The position numbers and the translations under genes are program-made. Under the pieces are notes generated by a model. That model saw only the letters and a list, made by a program, of their open reading frames with translations. It made no database searches and was not told where the DNA came from. From Hyphomonadaceae bacterium UBA1001 (lineage in GTDB: Bacteria > Pseudomonadota > Alphaproteobacteria > Caulobacterales > Aquidulcibacteraceae), in NCBI GenBank assembly GCA_002291875.1, contig DBAV01000195.1, positions 1-6,198 of the forward strand: a stretch of 6,198 nt of DNA. Direction: 5' to 3'. Of this stretch, positions 1 through 6,198 are shown piece by piece. Numbering within the stretch: position 1 is the stretch's first letter; each line of letters begins with the position of its first letter.

Positions 1-1077
<1,077 letters not shown>

Positions 1078-1110
1078 TCCACGTCGTTTCGCCCATCGCG
1101 AAGCAAGGGG

Positions 1111-1137
1111 AGGCCGGGCGGCGACGCCCGGCCTTTT
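1111..1137 (+). terminator. Rho-independent terminator after groEL
   Basis: A perfect 10-bp GC-rich stem (1111-1120 paired with 1125-1134) is closed by the tetraloop GCGA, a GNRA loop, and followed by a run of four T (1134-1137) and a further T-rich stretch. It lies 34 bases after the groEL stop. It should end the groEL transcript and separate it from the DUF433-obgE-proB cluster, which would then need its own promoter. I could not identify that promoter in 1138-1180. Confidence 0.85.
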
Positions 1138-1180
1138 CCGTTTCCGGACCGCCGGTGGTGCCGTGCAACAATGCTTCCGC

Positions 1181-1489
1181 ATGGCGCGCCGTCCGGGAAA
1201 GCGCTATGTTCAACGCACGAACGAGTGGCATTCCCGGATAGAGCGACAGCCCGACATCCTGGGCGGCAAGCCAGTGATCCGCGGGACCCGCGTCAGCGTC
1301 GAACAGATCCTGCGTGAGGCCGCGCGCGGGCTTTCCACTCCCCAGATCGTCGAACACTATCCCCGTCTCGTCCCCGAAGACGTGCGGGCCGCCGGGCCCG
1401 CTTTGCTCAGGCACGAACCGGGCCCCCACTCCCGCGCTCCGTGGCCTGTTCGCGACTGGCCGGGCGTGCTAGGGCCCACGCCATCATGA
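1181..1489 (+). CDS. DUF433 (VapB45-like antitoxin family) protein, atypical C-terminus
   Basis: Residues 20-71 match the DUF433 pattern: I-E-R-x-P-D-I-L-G-G-K-P-V-I-R-G-T-R-V-S-V-E, then G-L-S-T-P-Q-I and Y-P-R-L-V-P-E-D-V-R-A-A. Members are small, winged-helix-like proteins, many of them antitoxins encoded just upstream of a PIN-like (DUF5615) toxin. No toxin gene is present; obgE follows at once. The ATG at 1181 is the chosen start because it is the nearest Met upstream of the domain, but I see no convincing Shine-Dalgarno before it. After Ala71 the 31 remaining residues are Pro/Arg-rich and unlike the family. The next forward frame reads RFAQAR at 1399-1416, which fits the usual domain end, suggesting an indel in the GC run at 1391-1399. 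The TGA (1487-1489) overlaps the obgE ATG. It may be an intact orphan or a decaying remnant; family assignment is firm, function is inferred. Confidence 0.7.
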   Translation: MARRPGKRYVQRTNEWHSRIERQPDILGGKPVIRGTRVSVEQILREAARGLSTPQIVEHYPRLVPEDVRAAGPALLRHEPGPHSRAPWPVRDWPGVLGPTPS

Positions 1490-2559
1490 AATTCCTCGAC
1501 AGGGCCAAGATTTTCGTCCGCTCCGGCGATGGCGGCGGCGGTGCCGTTTCCTTCCGCCGCGAGAAGTTCATCCCCTTCGGTGGGCCCGATGGCGGGGATG
1601 GCGGGCGCGGCGGGGATGTCTGGCTGGAAGCCGCCGAGGGTCTGAACACCCTGATCGACTATCGCTTCCAGCAGCATTTCCGTGCCGGCACGGGGGTGCA
1701 CGGCATGGGCCGCAACCGTTCGGGCGCGGCCGGCCAGGACGTGGTGCTGCGCGTGCCTGTCGGCACACAGGTCTTCGAGGAAGACGAAGAAACCCTGATC
1801 GCCGACCTCGAGCGCGAGGGCATGAAGGTGTGCCTGGCGCGCGGCGGCAATGGCGGGTTCGGCAATGCCCACTTCAAGGGTCCGGTGAACCAGGCCCCGC
1901 GCCACGCCAATCCCGGCCTGCCGGGCGAGGAACGCTGGATCTGGCTGCGGCTCAAGCTGATCGCCGACGCCGGGCTGGTGGGCCTGCCCAATGCGGGCAA
2001 ATCAACGTTCCTGCGCGCGGTCTCGGCCGCGACGCCAAAGGTCGCCGACTATCCCTTCACCACCCTGCATCCGCATCTGGGCGTTGTCAGCCTGGGGCCC
2101 GACCGGCGCTTTGTCCTGGCCGACATTCCCGGGCTGATCGAGGGGGCGGCCGATGGCGCGGGCCTGGGACACCGGTTCCTGGGCCATGTCGAGCGGTGCC
2201 GCGCCCTGATCCACCTGGTTGACGCCACCGAGGACGATGTCGCGGGCGCCTGGCGCACCGTGCGCCGCGAACTCAAGGCGTACGATCCTGCACTGGCGGA
2301 CAAGGCCGAAATCCTGTGCCTGAACAAGGCCGACGCTCTCAGCCCCGAACTGCGCGCCGAAAAGGTCGAGGCGCTGCGCCGGGCCGCCCGCCGCAAGCCG
2401 CTCCTGGTGTCCGGCGTGTCGGGCGAAGGCGTGCGCGCCGTGCTCGAGCGGGTGGAGGCGCTGGTCCGGCAGGAGGCGGCGCGCGATCCCGCTGACCACC
2501 AGGACATGGAAAGCGACACCCCCACCGACGAGGCTGCGCAGGCCCCGTGGTCGCCATGA
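1486..2559 (+). CDS. obgE: GTPase ObgE/CgtA
   Basis: Obg is an essential GTPase that associates with the 50S ribosomal subunit and acts in ribosome maturation, stress response and cell-cycle control. The 357 residues show the Gly-rich Obg fold at about 1-158 (SGDGGGGAVSFRREKF, then GGPDGGDGGRGGDV). The G domain follows: G1 P-loop GLPNAGKS (166-173), G2 threonines in FTTLHP (191-196), G3 DIPGLIEG (213-220), G4 NKAD (280-283) and G5 SGVSGEG (309-315). The C-terminal tail is short and acidic, ending in WSP; Obg tails vary. The start is the ATG at 1486, which gives the canonical MKFLDRAKI beginning; the frame is open further upstream, but that part is not Obg-like. Only a weak AGGG lies 11 bases before it, so translation may depend on coupling with the overlapping DUF433 gene (ATGA). 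Its own stop overlaps proB in the same way. Confidence 0.97.
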   Translation: MKFLDRAKIFVRSGDGGGGAVSFRREKFIPFGGPDGGDGGRGGDVWLEAAEGLNTLIDYRFQQHFRAGTGVHGMGRNRSGAAGQDVVLRVPVGTQVFEEDEETLIADLEREGMKVCLARGGNGGFGNAHFKGPVNQAPRHANPGLPGEERWIWLRLKLIADAGLVGLPNAGKSTFLRAVSAATPKVADYPFTTLHPHLGVVSLGPDRRFVLADIPGLIEGAADGAGLGHRFLGHVERCRALIHLVDATEDDVAGAWRTVRRELKAYDPALADKAEILCLNKADALSPELRAEKVEALRRAARRKPLLVSGVSGEGVRAVLERVEALVRQEAARDPADHQDMESDTPTDEAAQAPWSP

Positions 2560-3713
2560 TGCCGCCGGCGGCCCCGGCCGTCTCGGTGCGCGAGGCGCCG
2601 CTGGCGGGCGCGCGCCGTGTCGTGGTCAAGCTGGGCTCGGCGCTGGTGGCCGACGCCGCACGCGGTGCGGTCCGCACCGAGAGGCTGGACGGCGTGGCGT
2701 CGGACGTGGCCGCCCTGCGCACCGGCGGAACGCAGGTCGTGCTGGTGTCCTCGGGCGCGGTGGCGCTGGGCCGCGGGCGCCTGGGCTATGCGCCGTCGCG
2801 ACGCCTCAGGGTCGAGGAAAAGCAGGCCGCCGCCGCCGTCGGCCAGCCCGCGCTGATGGCCGGCTGGTCGCGCGCGCTCGAGGCGCACGGCCTGGTGGCG
2901 GCGCAGGCGCTGCTGACGGCCGCCGATACCGAGGCGCGCCAGGCCTTCCTCAACGCCCGGCGGACGCTGCGTGCGCTGCTGGCCTGCGGCGCGGTGCCGG
3001 TGGTCAACGAGAACGACACCGTCGCCACCGACGAAATCCGTGTCGGCGACAATGACCGCCTGGCCGCGCGTGTCGCCCAGATGACCGGCGCGGACGTTCT
3101 GGTGCTGCTGTCGGACGTGGACGGTCTGTATACGGCCGACCCGCGGCGCGAGCCTGGCGCGTCCCATCTGCCGGAGGTGGCGGCCCTGACCCCCGATATC
3201 CTGGCCATGGCGGGCGCCGCCAACACCGAGGCGGGCGTCGGCTCGGGCGGCATGGCCACCAAGCTCGAGGCTGCCCGCATTGCGGCGAGTGCGGGCTGTG
3301 CCACCCTGATCGCGCGGGGCGACGCGCCCGACGCGCTCGCCTTGCTGGCGAGCGGCGCGCGCCACACCCGGATCGCCCCCGCCGCAGCCCCCGAAGCCGC
3401 CTACAAGGCCTGGATCGCCGGCGCGCTCCAGCCGCGCGGCGCACTCGTGGTGGACGACGGGGCTGCACGCGCGGTGAGGGCTGGTAAATCACTGCTCGCG
3501 GCCGGCGTGCGGGCCGTCGAGGGCGGGTTCGGCGCGGGTGACCTCGTGGTCCTGCGCGACGCGATGGGCACGGTGGTGGGCCGAGGCCTCGCCACCTATG
3601 CGGCCATCGATGCCGCCCGTATCGTGGGGCTGCGTTCCGACGCGATCGAAGCTGCCCTGGGCTGGGACGGCGGCCCCGTGGTGGTCCACGCCGACGATTT
3701 GGTGCGGGCGTGA
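2556..3713 (+). CDS. proB: Glutamate 5-kinase ProB with C-terminal PUA domain
   Basis: ProB phosphorylates L-glutamate with ATP to gamma-glutamyl phosphate, the first and normally proline-inhibited step of proline synthesis in the cytosol. The 385 residues contain an amino-acid kinase domain: phosphate-binding Lys25 in VVVKLGSALV, VVLVSSGAVALGRG (61-74), substrate and nucleotide segments NEND (151-154) and GDNDRLAARVA (164-174), SDVDGLYTADPR (186-197), and GSGGMATK (229-236). A PUA domain (about 294-370, with GDLVVLRD and VGRGLATY) completes the usual long form. About 20 Ala/Pro-rich residues precede the first strand, more than in E. coli. The start is taken at ATG 2556, which forms ATGA with the obgE stop; GTG 2547 and ATG 2559 are alternatives. 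obgE-proB is a common alphaproteobacterial order, but the usual partner proA (gamma-glutamyl phosphate reductase) does not follow and must be elsewhere if the pathway is complete. Confidence 0.96.
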   Translation: MMPPAAPAVSVREAPLAGARRVVVKLGSALVADAARGAVRTERLDGVASDVAALRTGGTQVVLVSSGAVALGRGRLGYAPSRRLRVEEKQAAAAVGQPALMAGWSRALEAHGLVAAQALLTAADTEARQAFLNARRTLRALLACGAVPVVNENDTVATDEIRVGDNDRLAARVAQMTGADVLVLLSDVDGLYTADPRREPGASHLPEVAALTPDILAMAGAANTEAGVGSGGMATKLEAARIAASAGCATLIARGDAPDALALLASGARHTRIAPAAAPEAAYKAWIAGALQPRGALVVDDGAARAVRAGKSLLAAGVRAVEGGFGAGDLVVLRDAMGTVVGRGLATYAAIDAARIVGLRSDAIEAALGWDGGPVVVHADDLVRA

Positions 3714-3722
3714 CAATCGGAG

Positions 3723-3780
3723 CGCGGGCCTCCGAGCCCGCAAAACCCAGCCGTGAAGCATGCGGGCACGGAGGCCCGCG
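3723..3780. repeat. Paired inverted GC hairpins, REP/BIME-like
   Basis: Two small hairpins stand 20 bases apart: 3724-3741 and 3762-3779, each with a 6-bp stem GCGGGC/GCCCGC and a 6-base loop. The two are inverted copies of one another over 12 bp (3723-3734 against 3769-3780), so the whole element can also fold as one long stem. It fills most of the 88-bp gap between the convergent ends of proB and the phosphatase gene. This layout is typical of REP-type palindromic elements placed in inverted pairs. There is no strong T-run on either side (only a weak CCTTTCATCTT after it on the plus strand), so a bidirectional terminator role is possible but not clear. Confidence 0.7.
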
Positions 3781-3801
3781 GTCCGGTCCCGCCTTTCATC
3801 T

Positions 3802-4614
3802 TCAGGTTTCCAGGGGGTTGGGGGCGGGGTCTGCTTCCGCGAGCAGTGCGGCGCGCAGGCGGTCGGCCATGGCCGCGTCCACCCCCAGCACAGCCTCGCG
3901 ATACCCGGCCAGCGACCCATGGCGGTCCTCGATGACGGCGATCGCCGCCTCCAGATAGCCCGCCCGCACCCCGAGAAACGGGCGCAGCGCCTCGATCGGC
4001 ACGTGGCGGCCCACCTGCGCCTCGATCCAGGCCTGCCACATCGGCAGCTTGCGCTCGACCTGGGCGACGGTGTTGGTCAGCAGATAATCGGTGAACACGT
4101 CCTCGCGCGACACGCCCAGCAGGTCCAGCGTCAGCGCGCACAACAGTCCGGTGCGGTCCTTGCCGGCGGCGCAATGCACCACCGAGGGCGCAGCGTCGGT
4201 GGCGTCCAGCCGGCGGAAATAGCCGGAGAACAGCGCCACATGACGCGCCTCGTGCGGCAGGCCGCGATAGAGGTCCACCATGAACCGGTCCACCCCGGCC
4301 TCGGTCATGTCGCCGTTGCGCAGGAAGGCGATGTGGGGTGCCTCGCGCTCCTCGCCCTCGTCCGAGGTGACCTGTTCGACGCGTGCGCCGGGCCAGCGAT
4401 TGGGCTGGAAGGCGCGCTCGCCCGGCCGACGCAGGTCGACGATGAAGGCGGCGCCCAGGCCGTCCAGCGTCGCCATGTCCGCCTCGGTCGCCTCGTGGAA
4501 ATGGGCAGAGCGGAACAGCCGGCCGGTGCGCACGGCCACCCCGTCCAGCCCCCGCCAGCCGCCGAAATCGCGGAAATTGCGCACGCCTTCCAGCGCCAGC
4601 ACCCGATCCTGCAC
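3802..4614 (-). CDS. Tyrosine/phosphoinositide-type protein phosphatase (Y_phosphatase3 family)
   Basis: The product of 270 residues carries the cysteine phosphatase signature HCAAGKDRTG (147-156), with nucleophile Cys148 and phosphate-binding Arg154 in a C-x5-R loop. The Lys inside the loop is typical of the bacterial family that includes Mycobacterium PtpB and Listeria LipA, members of which act on phosphotyrosine and often on phosphoinositides. The N-terminal NFRDFGG (13-19), GRLFRSAH (31-38) and VDLRRPGE (59-66) are further family hallmarks. No signal peptide or membrane segment is seen, so it is probably cytosolic. The start is GTG at 4614, with GGGG six bases upstream, giving the short lead usual before NFRDFGG. 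It lies 29 bases after accA on the same strand and is probably read from the accA transcript. Substrate cannot be told from sequence, and a link with lipid metabolism is only suggested by position. Confidence 0.9.
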   Translation of the reverse strand: MQDRVLALEGVRNFRDFGGWRGLDGVAVRTGRLFRSAHFHEATEADMATLDGLGAAFIVDLRRPGERAFQPNRWPGARVEQVTSDEGEEREAPHIAFLRNGDMTEAGVDRFMVDLYRGLPHEARHVALFSGYFRRLDATDAAPSVVHCAAGKDRTGLLCALTLDLLGVSREDVFTDYLLTNTVAQVERKLPMWQAWIEAQVGRHVPIEALRPFLGVRAGYLEAAIAVIEDRHGSLAGYREAVLGVDAAMADRLRAALLAEADPAPNPLET

Positions 4615-4643
4615 GCCTGCCCCCGTTCTAACCTGACCCGTCT

Positions 4644-5618
4644 TCAGCTGCCGCGCACAGCGCCTGCCTCGGTGCGGCCAATGGCCAGGAAGCGCTCGCG
4701 CCGCTGGCGGATCAGGTCTTCGGGTGCGAGGTCGAGCAAGGGCTCGAGGGCCGCGTCGATGGCCTCGCCCACCGCCTCGATGGTGGATGCCCCCGCGCGG
4801 TGCGCCCCGCCCAGCGGCTCGGGCACGATGGCGTCGATCACGCCCAGCCCCAGAAGGTCCTGGGCGGTGATCTTCATGGCCGCCGCCACGTCACGCGCCC
4901 GGCTGGCATCCTTGAACAGGATGGACGCCCCGCCCTCGGGCGAGATCACCGAATAGATCGAGTGCTCGAGCATCAGCACCCGATTGCCCGCGGCGATCGC
5001 GATCGCCCCGCCCGAGCCCCCCTCGCCGGTGACCACCGCCACCATGGGCACGCCCAGCGAAAGGCAGCGCTCGGTGGCGCGCGCGATCGCCTCGGCCTGG
5101 CCGCGCTCCTCGGCACCGATGCCCGGATAGGCGCCCGCAGTGTCCACGAAGCTGAGCACGGGCAGGCCGAAGCGGTCGGCCAGGTCCATCACCCGCACCG
5201 CCTTGCGATAGCCCTCGGGCCGCGCCATGCCGAAATTGTGCTTGAGGCGCTCGGTGGTGTTGGCGCCCTTTTCGTGGCCGATCACGGCGACGGGGCGGCC
5301 GCGGAACCGGCCCAGTCCGGTCAGGATGGCAGCGTCCTCGCCCGCCTTCCTGTCACCCGACAGCTCGGTGTAGTCGGTGATCAGGCCCGCCACATAGTCG
5401 CGATAGCGGGGCCGCTCGGGGTGGCGCGCCACCTGGGTCTTCTGCCACGGCTCGAGCGCGGCGTAGGTTTCCTCGAGTTCCTTTTGCGCCTTCTGCTTCA
5501 GGCGCGTCAGTTCAGCGCCCAGCTCGGTGCGCCCCTGCGCCGCCGCCAGCGCGGACAGCTCCTCGATCTTGGCCTCGATCTCGGCCAGCGGCTTTTCGAA
5601 CTCGAGATAGGTCTTCAA
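4644..5618 (-). CDS. accA: Acetyl-CoA carboxylase carboxyltransferase subunit alpha AccA
   Basis: AccA pairs with AccD to form the cytosolic carboxyltransferase that moves the carboxyl group from carboxybiotin on AccB to acetyl-CoA, making malonyl-CoA for fatty acid synthesis. The 324 residues are close to the E. coli length (319). Seen in order: the N-terminal helical hairpin FEKPLAEIEAKIEEL (7-21); GDRKAGEDAAILTGLGRF (88-105); GHEKGANTTERLKHNFGMA (114-132); PEGYRKAVRVMDLADRF (134-150); DTAGAYPGIGAEERGQAEAI (159-178); the oxyanion-type glycine segment GEGGSGGAIAIAAGNRV (198-214); and ISPEGGASILFKD (225-237). The start codon is TTG at 5618, chosen because it gives the family-typical MKTYLEFEKPL; no in-frame ATG lies just upstream. 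GGGGA sits about nine bases before it. The TTG start may lower translation. The gene leads the minus-strand pair with the phosphatase and diverges from the small gene at 5808. Confidence 0.97.
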   Translation of the reverse strand: MKTYLEFEKPLAEIEAKIEELSALAAAQGRTELGAELTRLKQKAQKELEETYAALEPWQKTQVARHPERPRYRDYVAGLITDYTELSGDRKAGEDAAILTGLGRFRGRPVAVIGHEKGANTTERLKHNFGMARPEGYRKAVRVMDLADRFGLPVLSFVDTAGAYPGIGAEERGQAEAIARATERCLSLGVPMVAVVTGEGGSGGAIAIAAGNRVLMLEHSIYSVISPEGGASILFKDASRARDVAAAMKITAQDLLGLGVIDAIVPEPLGGAHRAGASTIEAVGEAIDAALEPLLDLAPEDLIRQRRERFLAIGRTEAGAVRGS

Positions 5619-5694
5619 CGCGGCGGTCCCCGATCGGTTGGGCGGCGCTCGCGCCCCAGCGCCCCATAGACTTCACGCTGCCCCCCGCCAAGCC

Positions 5695-5722
5695 GTGAGG
5701 GCACGGCCTGTGTTGCTAGATC
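5695..5722 (+). promoter_or_regulatory. Possible Caulobacter-type housekeeping promoter
   Basis: GCTAGATC at 5715-5722 fits the Caulobacter sigma-73 -10 consensus GCTANAWC at every position. GTGAGGG at 5695-5701, 13 bases upstream, agrees with the -35 consensus TTGACGS at five of seven positions. Transcription would start near 5728 and read into the small gene at 5808 through a leader of about 80 bases. The match rests on pattern alone, and CTAG is frequent in this low-GC stretch, so chance is possible. Confidence 0.3.
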
Positions 5723-5793
5723 TGGTATATTGCACCTCTCTAGACCAGACGGAACATTTGCGGTACGAAGGGTTAAGGCCTGATTCTGAAAGT

Positions 5794-5799
5794 AGGGGA
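5794..5799 (+). promoter_or_regulatory. Ribosome binding site of the small gene
   Basis: AGGGGA lies eight bases before the ATG at 5808. It is among the clearest Shine-Dalgarno sequences in the window and supports that start and the reality of the small gene. Confidence 0.6.
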
Positions 5800-5807
5800 A
5801 TGTTGAG

Positions 5808-6047
5808 ATGACGACGCACACTGACTGCTATGTTGAAATCTGGGAGTCCGAAAATGCGTTTTCGCCGGGTTTTGTGGTGCGCCTTAGGTCAAGTGGGAAT
5901 CATGAGATACGTTTCCACTCAGAACTGCTTAGCCGAAGAGCGGCGGTGGAGAGTGGGAATTGGCTAGCCGACCGTCTTGGTGTCCATCTGATTGTTCCGT
6001 CATCATGGAAGGCGCGGCTAGTCCGGCGCGGAGGTAGAAAAATCTAG
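5808..6047 (+). CDS. Small protein of unknown function (79 aa)
   Basis: I do not recognise this protein. It begins MTTHTDCYVEIWES and has a probable beta strand (CYVEIWE), a loop, a second strand (GFVVRLRSS), a third (HEIRFHSE), an alpha-helical stretch (RRAAVESGNWLADRLG) and a basic end (WKARLVRRGGRKI). It has no signal peptide, membrane segment or cysteine cluster. The beta-beta-beta-alpha pattern with an early F/Y-x-x-R-L and a following SxxLxSRRAA helix loosely recalls the small YegP/DUF1508 fold, but this is only a resemblance in outline. The ATG at 5808 is well supported by AGGGGA eight bases upstream. Base composition is near 50% GC, unlike the roughly 70% GC genes next to it, which suggests transfer. 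The stop (TAG, 6045-6047) lies inside the first 49-bp repeat, so the last four residues are encoded by repeat sequence. It diverges from accA and is probably expressed alone. Confidence 0.6.
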   Translation: MTTHTDCYVEIWESENAFSPGFVVRLRSSGNHEIRFHSELLSRRAAVESGNWLADRLGVHLIVPSSWKARLVRRGGRKI

Positions 6048-6082
6048 GCTGTTGCGATGCCTCTGCGCTCAAGTAGGCCTAC
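6034..6082. repeat. 49-bp direct repeat, copy 1
   Basis: This stretch is identical to 6097-6145 with sharp borders on both sides; the sequence outside the 49 bases does not continue the match. It begins GTAG and ends CTAC, and its last ten bases GTAGGCCTAC are a perfect palindrome. The small gene's stop codon lies within it (6045-6047). No open frame of note runs through it. Its role is unknown. Confidence 0.9.
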
Positions 6083-6096
6083 ACCCTAGACGATCA

Positions 6097-6145
6097 GTAG
6101 AAAAATCTAGGCTGTTGCGATGCCTCTGCGCTCAAGTAGGCCTAC
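6097..6145. repeat. 49-bp direct repeat, copy 2
   Basis: This is the second exact copy, 14 bases after the first (period 63). Here the flanks extend the terminal inversion: TCAGTAG (6094-6100) pairs with CTACTGA (6142-6148), and the 3' palindrome grows to 12 bases, AGTAGGCCTACT (6135-6146). No third copy is seen before the window ends at 6198, and 6149-6198 holds nothing I can recognise. Confidence 0.9.
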
Positions 6146-6198
6146 TGACCTGGCACTGAGATGCGGTCCAGCGGCGATTAGAGCCTCGGCTGCATTTG

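Larger units (their letters stand above)
5619..5807. other. Intergenic region between divergent accA and the small gene
   Basis: This is a 189-base gap with no supported gene. It holds the upstream region of accA on the minus strand and that of the small gene on the plus strand. GC content falls across it: up to about 5705 it is GC-rich like accA, and afterwards it is clearly richer in A and T. A short inverted repeat, TCTGGT (5721-5726) with ACCAGA (5744-5749), spans the change and could be a protein-binding site; it is too weak to call. I found no convincing accA promoter, RNA gene or riboswitch. Confidence 0.5.

Noticed and set aside
2049..3365. A 438-codon open frame on the minus strand across obgE and proB
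   Set aside because: It is opposite two well supported genes, rich in Arg/Gly/Ala, and shows no domain pattern.
3760..4956. A 398-codon open frame on the plus strand across the phosphatase and accA genes
   Set aside because: It is antisense to two clear protein families, has low-complexity His/Arg/Ala-rich composition and no family motif; long antisense frames are expected in GC-rich coding DNA.
4800..5669. A 289-codon open frame on the plus strand across accA
   Set aside because: It is a shadow of accA with no recognisable motif.
5690..5807. tRNA gene as an island insertion point
   Set aside because: No cloverleaf or T-loop sequence could be traced on either strand.
5615..5821. A 68-codon minus-strand frame covering the accA upstream gap
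   Set aside because: It spans the sharp composition change, overlaps the start of the better supported gene at 5808 and has no family features.
6034..6145. CRISPR array
   Set aside because: There are only two repeats, the 14-bp spacer is too short, 49 bp is long for a CRISPR repeat, and no cas gene is present.
6034..6145. Integron attC sites
   Set aside because: I found no GTTRRRY/RYYYAAC core pair around either copy, and the internal pairing is too weak for an attC stem.

Overview
The window is GC-rich, mostly housekeeping bacterial chromosome. It looks alphaproteobacterial, probably near Caulobacterales or Maricaulales. The support is a GroEL tail ending in Gly-Met repeats and DMDF, the obgE-proB gene pair, GTG and TTG starts, and a possible Caulobacter-type promoter. 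The genus cannot be fixed from the sequence.

Layout. Bases 1-1077 (+) are the last two thirds of groEL, cut by the window edge at the hinge glycine (E. coli Gly192), followed by a strong intrinsic terminator (1111-1137). A small DUF433 gene (1181-1489, +) lies next; its tail appears to have lost family resemblance through a frame change. Its TGA overlaps the ATG of obgE (1486-2559, +), whose TGA in turn overlaps the ATG of proB (2556-3713, +). The three form a tightly coupled cluster. Between proB and the convergent genes lies a pair of REP-like GC hairpins (3723-3780). On the minus strand accA (5618-4644) is followed after 29 bases by a tyrosine/phosphoinositide-type phosphatase gene (4614-3802), probably cotranscribed.

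From about 5700 to the end the composition changes. GC falls to about 50% (59 of 120 bases in 5821-5940, against 43 of 60 in 5101-5160) and CTAG tetramers become common. This segment holds one small gene of unknown function (5808-6047, +) with a good ribosome binding site. It also holds two exact 49-bp direct repeats separated by 14 bp, the first overlapping the gene's stop codon. It resembles acquired DNA beside accA.

The named genes cover protein folding (GroEL), ribosome assembly and growth control (ObgE), the first step of proline synthesis (ProB) and the first committed step of fatty acid synthesis (AccA). I see no complete new system. The parts most worth a second look are the DUF433/obgE junction, the paired hairpins, and the low-GC segment with its unknown gene and repeats.
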